Shown one piece after another: positions 33,051 through 43,017 of a stretch of 64,000 nucleotides of DNA. Within the stretch, counting starts at the first letter, position 1. Each line of letters opens with the position of its first letter. A program made the translations under genes and the position numbers. Source of the DNA: Alphaproteobacteria bacterium (lineage in GTDB: Bacteria > Pseudomonadota > Alphaproteobacteria > Caulobacterales > Hyphomonadaceae); NCBI GenBank assembly GCA_018827375.1, contig JAHJYW010000032.1, positions 124,001-188,000 on the forward strand, given 5' to 3'. Below the pieces are notes generated by a model. The model ran no database searches. It was not told the origin of the DNA and saw only the letters and a list, made by a program, of their open reading frames with translations.

Positions 33051-34559
33051 CTAGTCGATTTTCTGGAAAATGACGGGTTCGGGGGCGATGTTGAGGGAGA
33101 GGGCGGGGCTTTCCCTATCCAGAAACGCGACCTGAAAATACTCCAGGTTTACGCCTGCTGATACGGGCGCATCGGTTGCCAAACCGAACGTGCTGTTCTC
33201 AAGCGGCACCAGCGCGAAGTTGGCCAGCGGTGTTTCCAGCGATACCGTTTCGCCAGTGAGCCGGATGCGCACAACGCCGTATCCGGGGGCCGCGTAAGCG
33301 CCTTCTTGGGCTTTCGTAATGGAGATCGGTGAGCCTGAGAGTGTGCTCGCGTCTGCCCGTAGCGGGGTGATTTCGGTCACCCTGACAGGGTAGGTGTCGG
33401 CAGGCGTCTCGGCAAGATTTAGCAGTCGCCGCGCCAGCATGTCGGTGACGATGTTCGGAAGGATCGAACCCTGCTGGTTTGTCAGGGCTACAATCCCGAG
33501 TCCAGAGGCCGGGACGAACAGGACGTGCGCGCTGAAGCCGTTCTCGTTTCCGCCATGATTTACGACATAATTGCCGTCCATCGACTTCACCATCCAGCCA
33601 TAACCATATCCGAACAAGTGTACATGCGGGTCGCTAGCCTGCGGCGGGGCGCCGTCGCTGATGGCCTGCATGCTTATTGCCTGCGTGACGTAATCGGTCG
33701 GGATGACTTGGTGGCCGTCGACGTCGCCTGCGTTCATCCACATGGCGAGCCATCGGGCCATGTCGTCTGCGGTGGCGTAGATGTGTTCGCCAAACAGATA
33801 TTCCTGCGCGACGGGCACGGTGCGACCGCCACTGCGCCCGTAGGGTTTTGCAGCATTTGCGGAAGCGAGAAATTCAGCCGTTGAACTGACTGTGCCCGTC
33901 ATTCCGATCGGTTCCAGCAGGCGCGTCTTGATGAGGTCGCTCTTTGATTGTCTGGTCGCGCTTTCGGCGACCATGTCCAGCAAGATGAAGTTCATGTTGT
34001 TATAAGACCAGCAGTCGCCGACACGGCACGATTTGCCGAACGCCGCAAACCGGGGGGCGAGATCAGCTTGAGTGGCTGCAGGGAAGAAGGCTGCCGAGCC
34101 ATCCATGACCGGCAGGCCTGATGTCTGTGTCAGGAGATGATGGAGCTTCAGGTCAGCCGACAATTCATCATCACCAAATACAAGTCCGGGCACATAAGCT
34201 ATCGGGCTGGCATCTATATCTATTGTTCCATCAGCCTGGAGCGTGCCGACAAGCCCGCTGGTGAAGGATTTGACGATCGACCCGATGGCGAATTGCGTGT
34301 CGGTTGTCACTGGCGCGTCTGTCTCGATATCGCGCGACCCGTAAGCCTCCGAAAAAATGATCTCTCCGTCACGGATGACAGCGACGGAAAGGCCCGGCGC
34401 GTCATACCGTTCGACAAGCGATACGATCACCGGAGACATGTCGGATAATGCCACATCGGATGTGTCGTCCGCTATCTCGCGTGGGCTGGAGATACATGCC
34501 GGTGCGAGTGTCAGGATCGATAAGGCCAGTAGCGCGAGCCGTTTTCCTCGTTGGGACAT
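33051..34559 (-). CDS. Serine hydrolase of the beta-lactamase (class C/EstB) fold, exported
   Basis: 502 residues from the ATG at 34559 (an adjacent ATG at 34562 is equally possible; AGGAG is 5-8 bases upstream). The signal sequence ends at LTLAPAC, so it may be a lipoprotein. Catalytic motifs are S94-I-V-K97 (SxxK), CWSYNNMNFILLD (YxN), and VNHGGNENGFS (the HGG that replaces KTG). After residue 370 comes a C-terminal beta domain as in DUF3471-like serine hydrolases. It could be a peptidase, esterase or DD-peptidase. It follows purN by 28 bases on the same strand. Confidence 0.88.
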   Translation of the reverse strand: MSQRGKRLALLALSILTLAPACISSPREIADDTSDVALSDMSPVIVSLVERYDAPGLSVAVIRDGEIIFSEAYGSRDIETDAPVTTDTQFAIGSIVKSFTSGLVGTLQADGTIDIDASPIAYVPGLVFGDDELSADLKLHHLLTQTSGLPVMDGSAAFFPAATQADLAPRFAAFGKSCRVGDCWSYNNMNFILLDMVAESATRQSKSDLIKTRLLEPIGMTGTVSSTAEFLASANAAKPYGRSGGRTVPVAQEYLFGEHIYATADDMARWLAMWMNAGDVDGHQVIPTDYVTQAISMQAISDGAPPQASDPHVHLFGYGYGWMVKSMDGNYVVNHGGNENGFSAHVLFVPASGLGIVALTNQQGSILPNIVTDMLARRLLNLAETPADTYPVRVTEITPLRADASTLSGSPISITKAQEGAYAAPGYGVVRIRLTGETVSLETPLANFALVPLENSTFGLATDAPVSAGVNLEYFQVAFLDRESPALSLNIAPEPVIFQKID

Positions 34560-34587
34560 CATTCCGGCTCCTGCGCGTGCGGTTAGC

Positions 34588-35193
34588 TCATGTTTTGCCA
34601 GATTCGCCGGACCGGCCAATGAGATCGCAGGCCTTTGCCAGTGCATCCGGGTATAGCTGGTGCTCAACGGGCAGGAGGCGGGCGGCGAGACTATTGGCTG
34701 TGTCGCCGGGGAGGATCGGGAGGCTGGCCTGCTGGATGATTTCGCCATCGTCGACGCCGGGGCTCACCCAGTGCACGGTTGCGCCAGCTTCCGCGTCGCC
34801 TGCGTCAAGCGCGCGCTGGTGGGTGTCGAGGCCCTTGTACTTGGGCAGGAGCGAGGGATGGATGTTGATCATCCGGCCTTGCCACTTGTTGACGAACCAG
34901 GGCGTCAGCACGCGCATGAAACCGGCGAGGGCAATGATGTCGGTCCCGGCGCCGATCAGGGCGGCATCCATCGCGCGTTCGAAGGCTTCACGATCCTTGC
35001 CGAAGGGCTTGTGGTCGATGGCGACGGCCTGAACGCCTGCCGCGAGCGCCGTTTCCAGGCCAAGGGCGTCCGGGCGGTTGGAGAGGACGAGGACGGGCTT
35101 TGCCGGATAGTCCGGTGCGGCGGCGGCCTTCAGCAGCGCCTCCATGTTCGAGCCGCGGCCGGAGATCAGGATCGCGAGGTTGAGGCGCCTCAT
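34588..35193 (-). CDS. purN: Phosphoribosylglycinamide formyltransferase
   Basis: 201 residues from the ATG at 35193 (MRRLNLAILISGRGSNMEAL). The frame extends upstream over purM but with unsuitable composition. Motifs are SGRGSNMEAL (phosphate binding), HPSLLPKYKGLDTHQRALDAG (catalytic His), and TVHWVSPGVDDGEII (catalytic Asp). It transfers a formyl group from 10-formyl-THF to GAR in purine synthesis. The start overlaps the purM stop by 4 bases. Confidence 0.96.
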   Translation of the reverse strand: MRRLNLAILISGRGSNMEALLKAAAAPDYPAKPVLVLSNRPDALGLETALAAGVQAVAIDHKPFGKDREAFERAMDAALIGAGTDIIALAGFMRVLTPWFVNKWQGRMINIHPSLLPKYKGLDTHQRALDAGDAEAGATVHWVSPGVDDGEIIQQASLPILPGDTANSLAARLLPVEHQLYPDALAKACDLIGRSGESGKT

Positions 35194-36215
35194 TTCGCGG
35201 CGAGATGGCCGAGGATGACGGGGTTTTCGCCGCAGTCGGAGAGCTGGGCCATGACGATGTCGGCGTCTTCGGCAGCGACCGCAAAAATGAGGCCGATGCC
35301 CATGTTGAAGGTGCGGTGCATCTCGTCTTCGGTGACGTTGCCAGCTTCCTGCAGCCACCGGAAGACCGGGAGCGGGGTCCAGGCGGACCGGTCGATGACC
35401 GGTTTGAGGTGTTCCGGGACCATTCTTGGGGTGTTCTCGGTGATGCCGCCGCCGGTAATGTGGGCGAGGCCTTTGACGCGGCCGGAACGGATGACCAGAA
35501 GGGCGACATTCGCGTAAAGGCGGGTTGGGGTCAGCAGCGCTTCGCCGAGGGTCTCGTTGCTGAAGGGCGAGGGCGAGGCATAGTTCAGGCCTTCGCGCTC
35601 GACGATGCGGCGGATCAGGGAATAGCCGTTGGAATGCGGGCCGGAGGAGGCAATGCCGATCAGCACGTCGCCTTCGACCATGTCGTCCATGCGCGGCAGG
35701 ACCTTGTCGCGGTCCACGGCGCCGACAACGAAGCCAGCGAGATCATAGTGGCCGGGCGGGTACATGCCGGGCATTTCGGCCGTTTCACCACCCACGAGGG
35801 CGCACGCGGACTGGCGGCAGCCTTCGGCGATGCCGGAAATAACCGCTTCGGCGATACCGCCTTCAAGTTTTCCGGTGGCAAAATAGTCGAGAAAGAACAG
35901 CGGCTCTGCGCCTTGCGCCAGAACGTCATTGGCGCACATGGCGACGAGGTCGATGCCAACCGTATTGTGCTGTCCGACATCGAAGGCGAGCATCAGCTTG
36001 GTGCCTACACCGTCCGTGCCGGAGACGAGGATGGGGTCCTCATAGCCAGCTTTCTTCAAATCAAACAAGGCGCCGAAGCCGCCGAGGCCGCCCATCACGC
36101 CCGCGCGGGCTGTGGCCTTGGCCATGGGGCCGATAGCGCCGACGAGGCGTTCGCCCGCCTCAATATCGACACCTGCGTCACGGTAAGAAAGGGGAGTTTT
36201 TGGCGTTTCGGTCAT
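35190..36215 (-). CDS. purM: Phosphoribosylformylglycinamidine cyclo-ligase
   Basis: 341 residues. It starts with LSYRDAGVDIEAGERLVG and carries GLGGFGALFDLKK, LVSGTDGVGTKLMLA (Mg-ATP site), GAEPLFFLDYFATGKL, ALVGGETAEMPGMY, SSGPHSNGYSLIRRI, and LAHITGGGITENTPRM. AIR synthetase converts FGAM to AIR with ATP. It is translated together with purN. The start is followed by a normal N-terminus and sits 108 bases from the divergent DUF2066 gene. Confidence 0.97.
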   Translation of the reverse strand: MTETPKTPLSYRDAGVDIEAGERLVGAIGPMAKATARAGVMGGLGGFGALFDLKKAGYEDPILVSGTDGVGTKLMLAFDVGQHNTVGIDLVAMCANDVLAQGAEPLFFLDYFATGKLEGGIAEAVISGIAEGCRQSACALVGGETAEMPGMYPPGHYDLAGFVVGAVDRDKVLPRMDDMVEGDVLIGIASSGPHSNGYSLIRRIVEREGLNYASPSPFSNETLGEALLTPTRLYANVALLVIRSGRVKGLAHITGGGITENTPRMVPEHLKPVIDRSAWTPLPVFRWLQEAGNVTEDEMHRTFNMGIGLIFAVAAEDADIVMAQLSDCGENPVILGHLAAK

Positions 36216-36322
36216 GATGTCTCGCGCGTTAGCATGGGGAAATCGCCTTATCCAGTGCTGCTTGCGGTTCCAGCCGCCGCATCAGCTTGCTACAAGGAAG
36301 GCTGACAGGGAGGTCGTTGACC

Positions 36323-37351
36323 ATGATTCGTTTGCTTCTCGCCTCGGTATTCCTCGCCTGTATGGCATCCCTGCCAGCCATGGCAGATACCCGTGATGTT
36401 TACACTGTCCGCAATATCGAAGTCGATGAACAGGCCGCCAGCGTGATTGAAGCGCGCAATTCGGCGATGTCCGTTGCGCGCCAGAAAGCGGCGCGGCGCC
36501 TGCTCGACAAGATCACCCTGGCCTCTGACCGGGCTGCTGTGGGCGGCCTGCCGGTGGATTATACGCTGGCCGAGCGTCTCGCCGCCGCTGTGGACGTGCA
36601 GGAAGAGACCGCAGGCGCCGGGCGCTATCGCGGCGTGCTTTCTGTCGTGCTGAACCCGCTGATGGTGCGCGCGCATCTCGAACAGATGGGCGTGCCCTAT
36701 GTGGATACGCAGGGACCGCTAAGCCTGATGGTGCCGCTGGCCTCCAATTATCAGGCGCAGGAAGCCTGGCGTATGGCGCTTGGCGCTGGCAATTCCACGG
36801 CGCTGACGCCTTACGTGACGGCGAGCGATCCGGGCTATTCCAATTATTCTGACTGGTCGCAGGTTTCGACCGAAGCGGCGACCGTGAACGCGCGGCGCGG
36901 CGTGCTGGCTGAGCTGGCTGGCAGCGAAGGCGCCTACCGTGTGACGCTGTCGACAGTGACGGCTGCGGGCACGGAACTGGTTGGCACAACGCGGTCTGCC
37001 GCGACGCTGGCCGATGCGGCAGCGGCCTCTTCGGAGCTGATGGACGAGAACTGGAAACAGATGTCAATCATCCGGGGCGGCACGCGCACCACGACAAATG
37101 CGAGCGTGCGCTACACATCGCTGGCGGAATGGAACACGCTGCGCGGGGCGCTGGCCCGTTCGCCGCTTGTATCGGACTTCAAGATCACGGCGATTGCCCG
37201 TGACGGGGCGCTGGTGACGTTCGCCTATGCCGGCGATGAGCCCCGGCTGCTGAATGACCTGCTGCAACGCGGCGTTTCGCTGGCCGCTGCGCCTGATGGC
37301 GAGGACGGCCTTGTGCTGCGATCAGCGGTGTCTGCCGCGGCGGGGCAATGA
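36323..37351 (+). CDS. DUF2066 domain protein, exported
   Basis: 342 residues from the ATG at 36323, with AGGGAGG 9 bases upstream; codons before it do not fit a signal peptide. Signal peptide MIRLLLASVFLACMASLPAMA, then YTVRNIEVDEQAASVIEARNSAMSVARQKAARRLLDKIT, the hallmark of the DUF2066 family, and RYRGVLSVVLNPLMVRAHLEQMGVPYVDT. The role is unknown; in alphaproteobacteria the gene is often next to purM and hdaA, as here. It is followed by hdaA after 24 bases and so likely shares its transcript. Confidence 0.88.
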   Translation: MIRLLLASVFLACMASLPAMADTRDVYTVRNIEVDEQAASVIEARNSAMSVARQKAARRLLDKITLASDRAAVGGLPVDYTLAERLAAAVDVQEETAGAGRYRGVLSVVLNPLMVRAHLEQMGVPYVDTQGPLSLMVPLASNYQAQEAWRMALGAGNSTALTPYVTASDPGYSNYSDWSQVSTEAATVNARRGVLAELAGSEGAYRVTLSTVTAAGTELVGTTRSAATLADAAAASSELMDENWKQMSIIRGGTRTTTNASVRYTSLAEWNTLRGALARSPLVSDFKITAIARDGALVTFAYAGDEPRLLNDLLQRGVSLAAAPDGEDGLVLRSAVSAAAGQ

Positions 37352-37375
37352 GCCAGCAGATCTGACAGGCCCGGT

Positions 37376-38059
37376 ATGCCAGATCAGCTAAGTTTTGGAT
37401 TTCCTGCCACTGGGCTCGGCTTTGACGCGCTTGTGGTGTCGCCCGTCAATGAGAGCGCCTTGCGTATCGTGCAGCGGCCGGAGAACTGGCCGACGCCTGT
37501 GTTGTGCCTGGTGGGCGCGCCCAAGTCGGGACTGACCACGATTGCCCATGCCTGGGCCCGGCGCTTTGGCGGCGAGGTGTTCGACGCGAAGGCCTTTGCC
37601 AGCCTGAAGGCGCGGGACGTGGACGCGCGCGCAGCGGCCTTTACGGCCATTGATGGTGCAGACCGTGTTCCGGCAGGCGACAAGGTTCTGTCGCTGATCA
37701 ACCTGATTTCGGGCGGGGCCGGACGCATGCTGCTGACGGCCAACGTGCCGCCGCCGCAATGGCAGGCGCCGTCCCCGGACCTGAAATCGCGCCTCAATTC
37801 CATGCCGGTGACGGAAATCGACCCGCCGGACGAGGCGATGATGATGGGCCGTCTCAAGGCGGCGGCGGTGCGGCATTTCCTCAAACTGGAGCCGGATGTC
37901 CTCAAATATCTGGTTCCGCGGCTTGATCTCTCCTATGAGGCCATTGAGACCTTTGCCGAGCGGCTGAGCGATGGTGTGACGGATCTTGGCCGGGCGCCAA
38001 GCGTGCCGCTGGTGAAGGAGGTGCTCGATGCAATGCAGGATCGGGCGCCTGACGGCTGA
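37376..38059 (+). CDS. hdaA: DnaA-related regulator HdaA
   Basis: 227 residues, a shortened AAA+ protein of the DnaA/Hda family. QLSFGF at residues 4-9 is a beta-clamp binding motif, as in Hda/HdaA. A Walker A-like loop is [15 protein letters not shown] and Walker B-like FTAIDGAD. The arginine finger and the C-terminal lid ([19 protein letters not shown]) follow. Together with the clamp it stimulates DnaA-ATP hydrolysis and prevents over-initiation. It lies upstream of ppk and ppx. Confidence 0.93.
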   Translation: MPDQLSFGFPATGLGFDALVVSPVNESALRIVQRPENWPTPVLCLVGAPKSGLTTIAHAWARRFGGEVFDAKAFASLKARDVDARAAAFTAIDGADRVPAGDKVLSLINLISGGAGRMLLTANVPPPQWQAPSPDLKSRLNSMPVTEIDPPDEAMMMGRLKAAAVRHFLKLEPDVLKYLVPRLDLSYEAIETFAERLSDGVTDLGRAPSVPLVKEVLDAMQDRAPDG

Positions 38060-38094
38060 GCCGTAAGACTGAACTGAAAGCTGACGGGGCAAAT

Positions 38095-40269
38095 ATGGCC
38101 GACGGAACGACGCGAACCCACAAGGCGCTGAAGGCGTCGCCTGACAGGTTCCTCAACCGGGAACTGTCCTGGCTGGAATTCAACCGGCGTGTGCTGGAAG
38201 AAGCGGCTAACAAGGCTCACCCGCTGCTGGAGCGGCTGCGCTTCCTATCGATCTCGGCAAGCAACCTCGATGAGTTTGAAATGGTGCGCTACGCAGGCCT
38301 GCGCGAGCAGGTGCGGGCTGGTATCCTCAAGCCAAGCCAGGACGGACTGAAGCCGGCGGAGCAGGTCGAGCAGATCGAGAAGGCGTCCTTGCGCCTGATC
38401 GCGGATCAGCAGGAGCAGTGGCGCATCCTGAAGGAAGAGATGGCGGCGGAGAATATCCACGTTCTTTCAGCCTCGGCGCTCACCAAGAAAGAACGCGCCG
38501 AGCTTGAGACCTATTTCCGCAACAACATCTTTCCGGTGCTGACGCCGCTGGCGGTGGACCCGGCGCATCCTTTCCCGTTCATTCCGAACCTTGGCTTTTC
38601 GATCGCCGTGGACCTGGCGTCCCGTTCTGGCGGGGAAGGCCATGTCGGCATCGTGCCGCTGCCGGCCTTTGTGCGCCGCTTCATCCGGTTGCCGAAGACG
38701 ACAAAGGGGAACATACGGTTCATCGCGCTGGAAGACGTGATCGGCCTGTTCCTCGAAGAGCTGTTCCCCGGATTCGAGGAGAAAGATCGCTGCCTGTTCC
38801 GCGTGGTGCGTGACAGCGATATCGAGATCGAGGAAGAAGCCGAAGACCTGATCCGCGAATTCGAGGTGATGCTGAAGCAGCGCCGCCGGGGCCGTATCGT
38901 GCGCCTTAGGATGCAGTCGAGTGCGCCCGAGAAGCTGCGCCAATTCATCACCCACGAGATTGGCGCCGAGCAGGCCGACACGGTCCTGTATGATGGCATC
39001 CTCGGCATGGCGCAGTTGTCAGAGCTGATTGTCGACGACCGTCTGGATCTGCAGTTCCCGCCATACGAGCCGCGCTATCCCGAACGCATCCGCGAGATGG
39101 GCGGCGATTGTTTTGCGGCGATCCGGGCGAAGGACATTCTGGTCCATCACCCGTTCGAGAGCTTTGATGTCGTCGTGCAGTTCATCCGGCAGGCGGCCGC
39201 CGACCCTCAGGTCGTGGCCATCAAGCAGACGCTGTATCGCACGACGTCGAACTCACCCGTTGTGGCGGCCCTGATCGAGGCGGCGGAGTCCGGAAAGAAC
39301 GTGACCGCGCTGGTTGAGATCAAGGCGCGCTTTGACGAGGAGGCGAACCTGCGTCTGGCGCGCGACCTTGAGCGGGCTGGCGTGCAGGTCGTCTACGGGT
39401 TCATCGAGTACAAGACACATGCTAAGGTATCGTTGGTCGTGCGGCGCGAGGGGACCGAACTTCGTTCGTACACACACTTCGGAACGGGAAACTATCACCC
39501 GATCAATGCCCGTATTTATACGGATCTTTCGCTGTTTACGGCCGACGCAGCGCTCGGCCGCGATGCGAACAGGCTGTTCAACTTCATAACCGCTTATCGT
39601 GAGCCTCCAGATGTCGGCCCGGCGCTGGAGAAGATTTCCATGTCGCCGCTGACGCTGAGAAGCAACCTGATCAAGATGATCGAGGCAGAGGCGGCCGCAT
39701 CGAAAAAGGGTCAGCCTTGCGGCATCTGGGCGAAGATGAACTCGCTGGTGGATGGCGAGGTGATCGACAAGCTGTATGAGGCGAGCCAGGCGGGTGTGCC
39801 GATCACCCTGGTTGTGCGGGGCATCTGTTGCCTGCGGCCGGGCGTACCGGGCCTGTCGGAGACGATTGCGGTGAAGAGCATTGTCGGGCGCTTCCTTGAG
39901 CACTCGCGGATTGTCTGCTTTGCCAATGGCGAGGCGCTGCCGTCGCCGAATGCCAAGGTTTTCATCTCCTCAGCCGACTGGATGCCGCGCAACCTGACAC
40001 GGCGCGTCGAGGCGCTGGTGCCGATCGAGAACCCGACCGTACATCGCCAGGTGCTGAACCAGATCATGGTGGCCAACCTGAATGACGAGACCCAGAGCTG
40101 GATTATGCAGCAGGATGGCGACTATCGCCGCGTAAAGCCGGACAATCGCGAAACGGCCTTTGAAGCACACCAGTATTTTATGGATAATCCAAGCCTTTCC
40201 GGTCGCGGCAGCGCACTGGAAGTCAGCCTGCCGCCGCGCCTGTCGCACAAGGGTGGCAAGCCCGCATGA
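38095..40269 (+). CDS. ppk: Polyphosphate kinase 1
   Basis: 724 residues. The N-terminal [17 protein letters not shown] and the [18 protein letters not shown] are diagnostic. The phospho-acceptor His is in [26 protein letters not shown]; a second His lies in the [18 protein letters not shown] region. It makes polyphosphate from ATP and is membrane associated. The stop overlaps the ppx start by 4 bases (ATGA), so synthesis and breakdown enzymes are co-translated, as is usual in this group. Confidence 0.97.
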   Translation: MADGTTRTHKALKASPDRFLNRELSWLEFNRRVLEEAANKAHPLLERLRFLSISASNLDEFEMVRYAGLREQVRAGILKPSQDGLKPAEQVEQIEKASLRLIADQQEQWRILKEEMAAENIHVLSASALTKKERAELETYFRNNIFPVLTPLAVDPAHPFPFIPNLGFSIAVDLASRSGGEGHVGIVPLPAFVRRFIRLPKTTKGNIRFIALEDVIGLFLEELFPGFEEKDRCLFRVVRDSDIEIEEEAEDLIREFEVMLKQRRRGRIVRLRMQSSAPEKLRQFITHEIGAEQADTVLYDGILGMAQLSELIVDDRLDLQFPPYEPRYPERIREMGGDCFAAIRAKDILVHHPFESFDVVVQFIRQAAADPQVVAIKQTLYRTTSNSPVVAALIEAAESGKNVTALVEIKARFDEEANLRLARDLERAGVQVVYGFIEYKTHAKVSLVVRREGTELRSYTHFGTGNYHPINARIYTDLSLFTADAALGRDANRLFNFITAYREPPDVGPALEKISMSPLTLRSNLIKMIEAEAAASKKGQPCGIWAKMNSLVDGEVIDKLYEASQAGVPITLVVRGICCLRPGVPGLSETIAVKSIVGRFLEHSRIVCFANGEALPSPNAKVFISSADWMPRNLTRRVEALVPIENPTVHRQVLNQIMVANLNDETQSWIMQQDGDYRRVKPDNRETAFEAHQYFMDNPSLSGRGSALEVSLPPRLSHKGGKPA

Positions 40270-41747
40270 TATTTCCCAAGTCAGAACGGGCGGGGATTAT
40301 CGACATCGGGTCCAACTCGGTGCGTCTGGTGATCTATGACGTACTCGGATCGTCGATCCTGCAGACATTCAACGAGAAGGTCATGGCGGGCCTCGGTGAG
40401 GGATTGATCAAGCGCGGCACGCTGTCACCGACCGGGCGTGAGGCTGCATTGGGCGCGCTGAACCGCTATCGCGCGATCCTGAAAGCGCTGAACCTGCGCA
40501 ATTATACCGCCGTTGCGACGGCTGCCGTGCGCGAGGCGAGCGACGGGCCGGACTTCGTGAAGAAGGCCGGGCGCGTGCTTGGGCGGCCTGTAAGGGTTCT
40601 GTCGGGTGCGGACGAGGCGCGGCTGTCAGCGCTTGGCGTGGAAGCGAGCTTCCACCAGCCAAGCGGCGTGATGGGCGATCTTGGCGGCTCGAGCCTTGAG
40701 TTCCAGCGTATTGGCTATGGCAAGGCGATGGGTGAGAGCCTGCTGCTGGGGCCGCTGTCTCTGGCCGAGGACGTGATCGACCTGCGCGAGCTGCGCAAGA
40801 AGGTGAAAGCCGAATTGAAGAAGTCCAAGGCGCTGCCGGGCGCGCAGGGACGGTTTTATGCGGTGGGCGGCGCGTGGCGCTCGTTCGCGCGGCTGAACAT
40901 GGATATCGAGAATTATCCGCTGCATGTGCTGCAGGGCTATCAGATGAATGAGGGGCAGGTGGCCCGGGCGGCCAAGCTGTGCTTCGACAGCGTGACCAAC
41001 CCCGCCGCGCGGAGCATTGTCGAGAAGGTGGACCGTCGCCGGGCGCGACACCTGCCGATTGCCGCGATGATCCTCGAAGAAGTGCTGGCCAGCAGCCAGC
41101 TGGCGGGCGTGACCATTTCGTCCGGCGGCCTGCGCGAGGGTGTGCTGCGCGACATGACGGGCGCAGCTGTGACCGACCCGCTGCTCGACGGCGTGATTGC
41201 CTTTGGACGGCTGGATCATAACCAGATCGCGTTCGGGCAGGCGCTGCATGAATTCGTCAGCCCGGCCTTTGGCCCTGAGGCAGACCTGTTCGGCTCGCCC
41301 GCCGCAGATGCCCGGATCGAGAAGGCAGCCTGCATGATGGCTGACAGTGCCGGGCGCTTCCATCCGGACCACCGGTCGCTGCTGGCCTATGAACAGGCCC
41401 TGCGGGCACCCTATGCGGGCGTGAGCCATGCGGAGCGGGCCATGATCGCCTATGCGATTGGCTGTCGGTACGAGAAGGACTTCAAGCGGCCGAGTGATTA
41501 TCTCGACCTGACCACCGACGAGCAGGCCGACCGCGCCAAGCAGCTTGGCAGTGCAATGCGCCTTGGTGCCGTTTTCTCAGGCCGCTCGGGCCCGATCCTG
41601 CAGCGGGCGAGCCTTGCCCGGCAGGGCGGCGACCTGGAACTGCATGTACTGAAAGTGGATGCGCCGATGGTGTCGGACACGGTCGTGCGGCGGCTTGCGC
41701 AGACGGCGAACCAGCTGCGTCTGAAACCGAAGGTCGTGACGGTCTAG
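40266..41747 (+). CDS. ppx: Exopolyphosphatase (Ppx/GppA)
   Basis: 493 residues. It has the actin-like ATPase fold: [18 protein letters not shown] (phosphate 1), [27 protein letters not shown] (phosphate 2), and the C-terminal HD-like domain with [13 protein letters not shown] and [13 protein letters not shown]. Removes phosphate from polyphosphate ends, or hydrolyses pppGpp as GppA does. It ends 6 bases before the stop of the convergent rnd. Confidence 0.95.
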   Translation: MIFPKSERAGIIDIGSNSVRLVIYDVLGSSILQTFNEKVMAGLGEGLIKRGTLSPTGREAALGALNRYRAILKALNLRNYTAVATAAVREASDGPDFVKKAGRVLGRPVRVLSGADEARLSALGVEASFHQPSGVMGDLGGSSLEFQRIGYGKAMGESLLLGPLSLAEDVIDLRELRKKVKAELKKSKALPGAQGRFYAVGGAWRSFARLNMDIENYPLHVLQGYQMNEGQVARAAKLCFDSVTNPAARSIVEKVDRRRARHLPIAAMILEEVLASSQLAGVTISSGGLREGVLRDMTGAAVTDPLLDGVIAFGRLDHNQIAFGQALHEFVSPAFGPEADLFGSPAADARIEKAACMMADSAGRFHPDHRSLLAYEQALRAPYAGVSHAERAMIAYAIGCRYEKDFKRPSDYLDLTTDEQADRAKQLGSAMRLGAVFSGRSGPILQRASLARQGGDLELHVLKVDAPMVSDTVVRRLAQTANQLRLKPKVVTV

Positions 41748-41753
41748 AAAGGC

Positions 41754-42923
41754 TCAGACGTCGAACAGACGGACCTGACCACCTTCGAAGGAGACTGCGA
41801 GCTGTCCGTTGAGCAGGGCCTGCGCCTTCTTGCCGAACATGTCGAAGCGCCAGCCGGTCATTGCGGCGATGTCGTCCGTCGTTTCGCCACGGGCGATGCG
41901 GTCGATATCGGCGGCATTGGCGATCAGGCGGGGCACGACATTGTGCTCGTCGCTGACATGTTTGAGCAGCACCTTGAGCAGTTCCGGCGCGCCAGCGGGT
42001 ATCTGTGCATTCTGAACGCGCGGCTCCAGTTCGGGGGCGTACTTGTCCGGATTGTCGATGGCATCAATGACAGCTTCCATCAGGCCCTGACCATGCTTGG
42101 ACCGGATGAAGCCCGACGGCACGGCACGCAGCTGGCCATAGTCACCCTCGGTACGGGGCTTCTGGGCAGCGATTTCCTGGATCGCGTCATCCTTGAGGAT
42201 GCGGCGGCGGGGCTTGTCGAGTTCCTGCGACAGGCTCTCGCGCCAGGCGGCGACAGCCACGACAATCGCGGCATAGTCTTTTTTGGGCTTGCGCAGTTTG
42301 AGGCGCTGCCAGGCTTTCATCGGATCGGTGTCGTATTTCACCGGATCTTCAAGATCGGCCATTTCCTCGCGGACCCAGTTCATGCGGCCGGTCTTTTCCA
42401 GCTCTTCGCGCATGATCAGGTAGATGTCGCGCAGGTGCGTGACGTCTCCGAGCGCGTAGATCAGCTGTTTCTGGCTCAGGGGACGGCGCATCCAGTCGGT
42501 AAACTGGCTGGACTTGTCGATCTGGCGGCGCACGACGCGCTGGACCAGATTGTCGTACGAGATCGAGTCGCCATAGCCGAGAGCCATGGCGGCAACCTGG
42601 GTATCGAAGATCGGGCCGGGTGGATGGCCGATCAGGCGATTGAAGATTTCGATGTCCTGCCGGGCGGCGTGGAACACCTTTACCCGGTTGTCCATGGCGA
42701 TCAGGTCAAGGAAGGGACCGATGTCCAGATCCTCGGCCAGGGGGTCGATCAGGCCCTCTACGCCCGGGGCCGAGGCCTGCACGAGGCAGAGTTCCGGCCA
42801 ATAGGTCGTTTCCCGATGGAATTCGGTATCGACGCAGATGAAGTCCGATTCGGCGAGTTTGCCGCACAGGTCTTCAAGCGCCGACTGCTCAGTAATGGGA
42901 GTCAAGGAGTTGTCAGTCATCAT
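41754..42923 (-). CDS. rnd: Ribonuclease D
   Basis: 389 residues; two adjacent ATGs (42923, 42920) can start it. DEDDy exonuclease motifs: FICVDTEFHRETTYWPELCLVQA (Exo I, D-x-E), VFHAARQDIEIFNRL (Exo II, D), and QLIYALGDVTHLRDIY (Exo III, Y-x3-D). An HRDC domain is at about residues 200-280 (WRESLSQELDKPRRRILKDD). Trims tRNA 3' ends. Divergent from aspS with a 94-base gap. Confidence 0.95.
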   Translation of the reverse strand: MMTDNSLTPITEQSALEDLCGKLAESDFICVDTEFHRETTYWPELCLVQASAPGVEGLIDPLAEDLDIGPFLDLIAMDNRVKVFHAARQDIEIFNRLIGHPPGPIFDTQVAAMALGYGDSISYDNLVQRVVRRQIDKSSQFTDWMRRPLSQKQLIYALGDVTHLRDIYLIMREELEKTGRMNWVREEMADLEDPVKYDTDPMKAWQRLKLRKPKKDYAAIVVAVAAWRESLSQELDKPRRRILKDDAIQEIAAQKPRTEGDYGQLRAVPSGFIRSKHGQGLMEAVIDAIDNPDKYAPELEPRVQNAQIPAGAPELLKVLLKHVSDEHNVVPRLIANAADIDRIARGETTDDIAAMTGWRFDMFGKKAQALLNGQLAVSFEGGQVRLFDV

Positions 42924-43017
42924 CGGGTTGCGTATCGCAGGCCCTTGACAAGTGGAAGGGCTTAAATGCCCTTGCGCCCCTGATTTCTAATGACCGTCTT
43001 TCCGGAGAAACGATCCG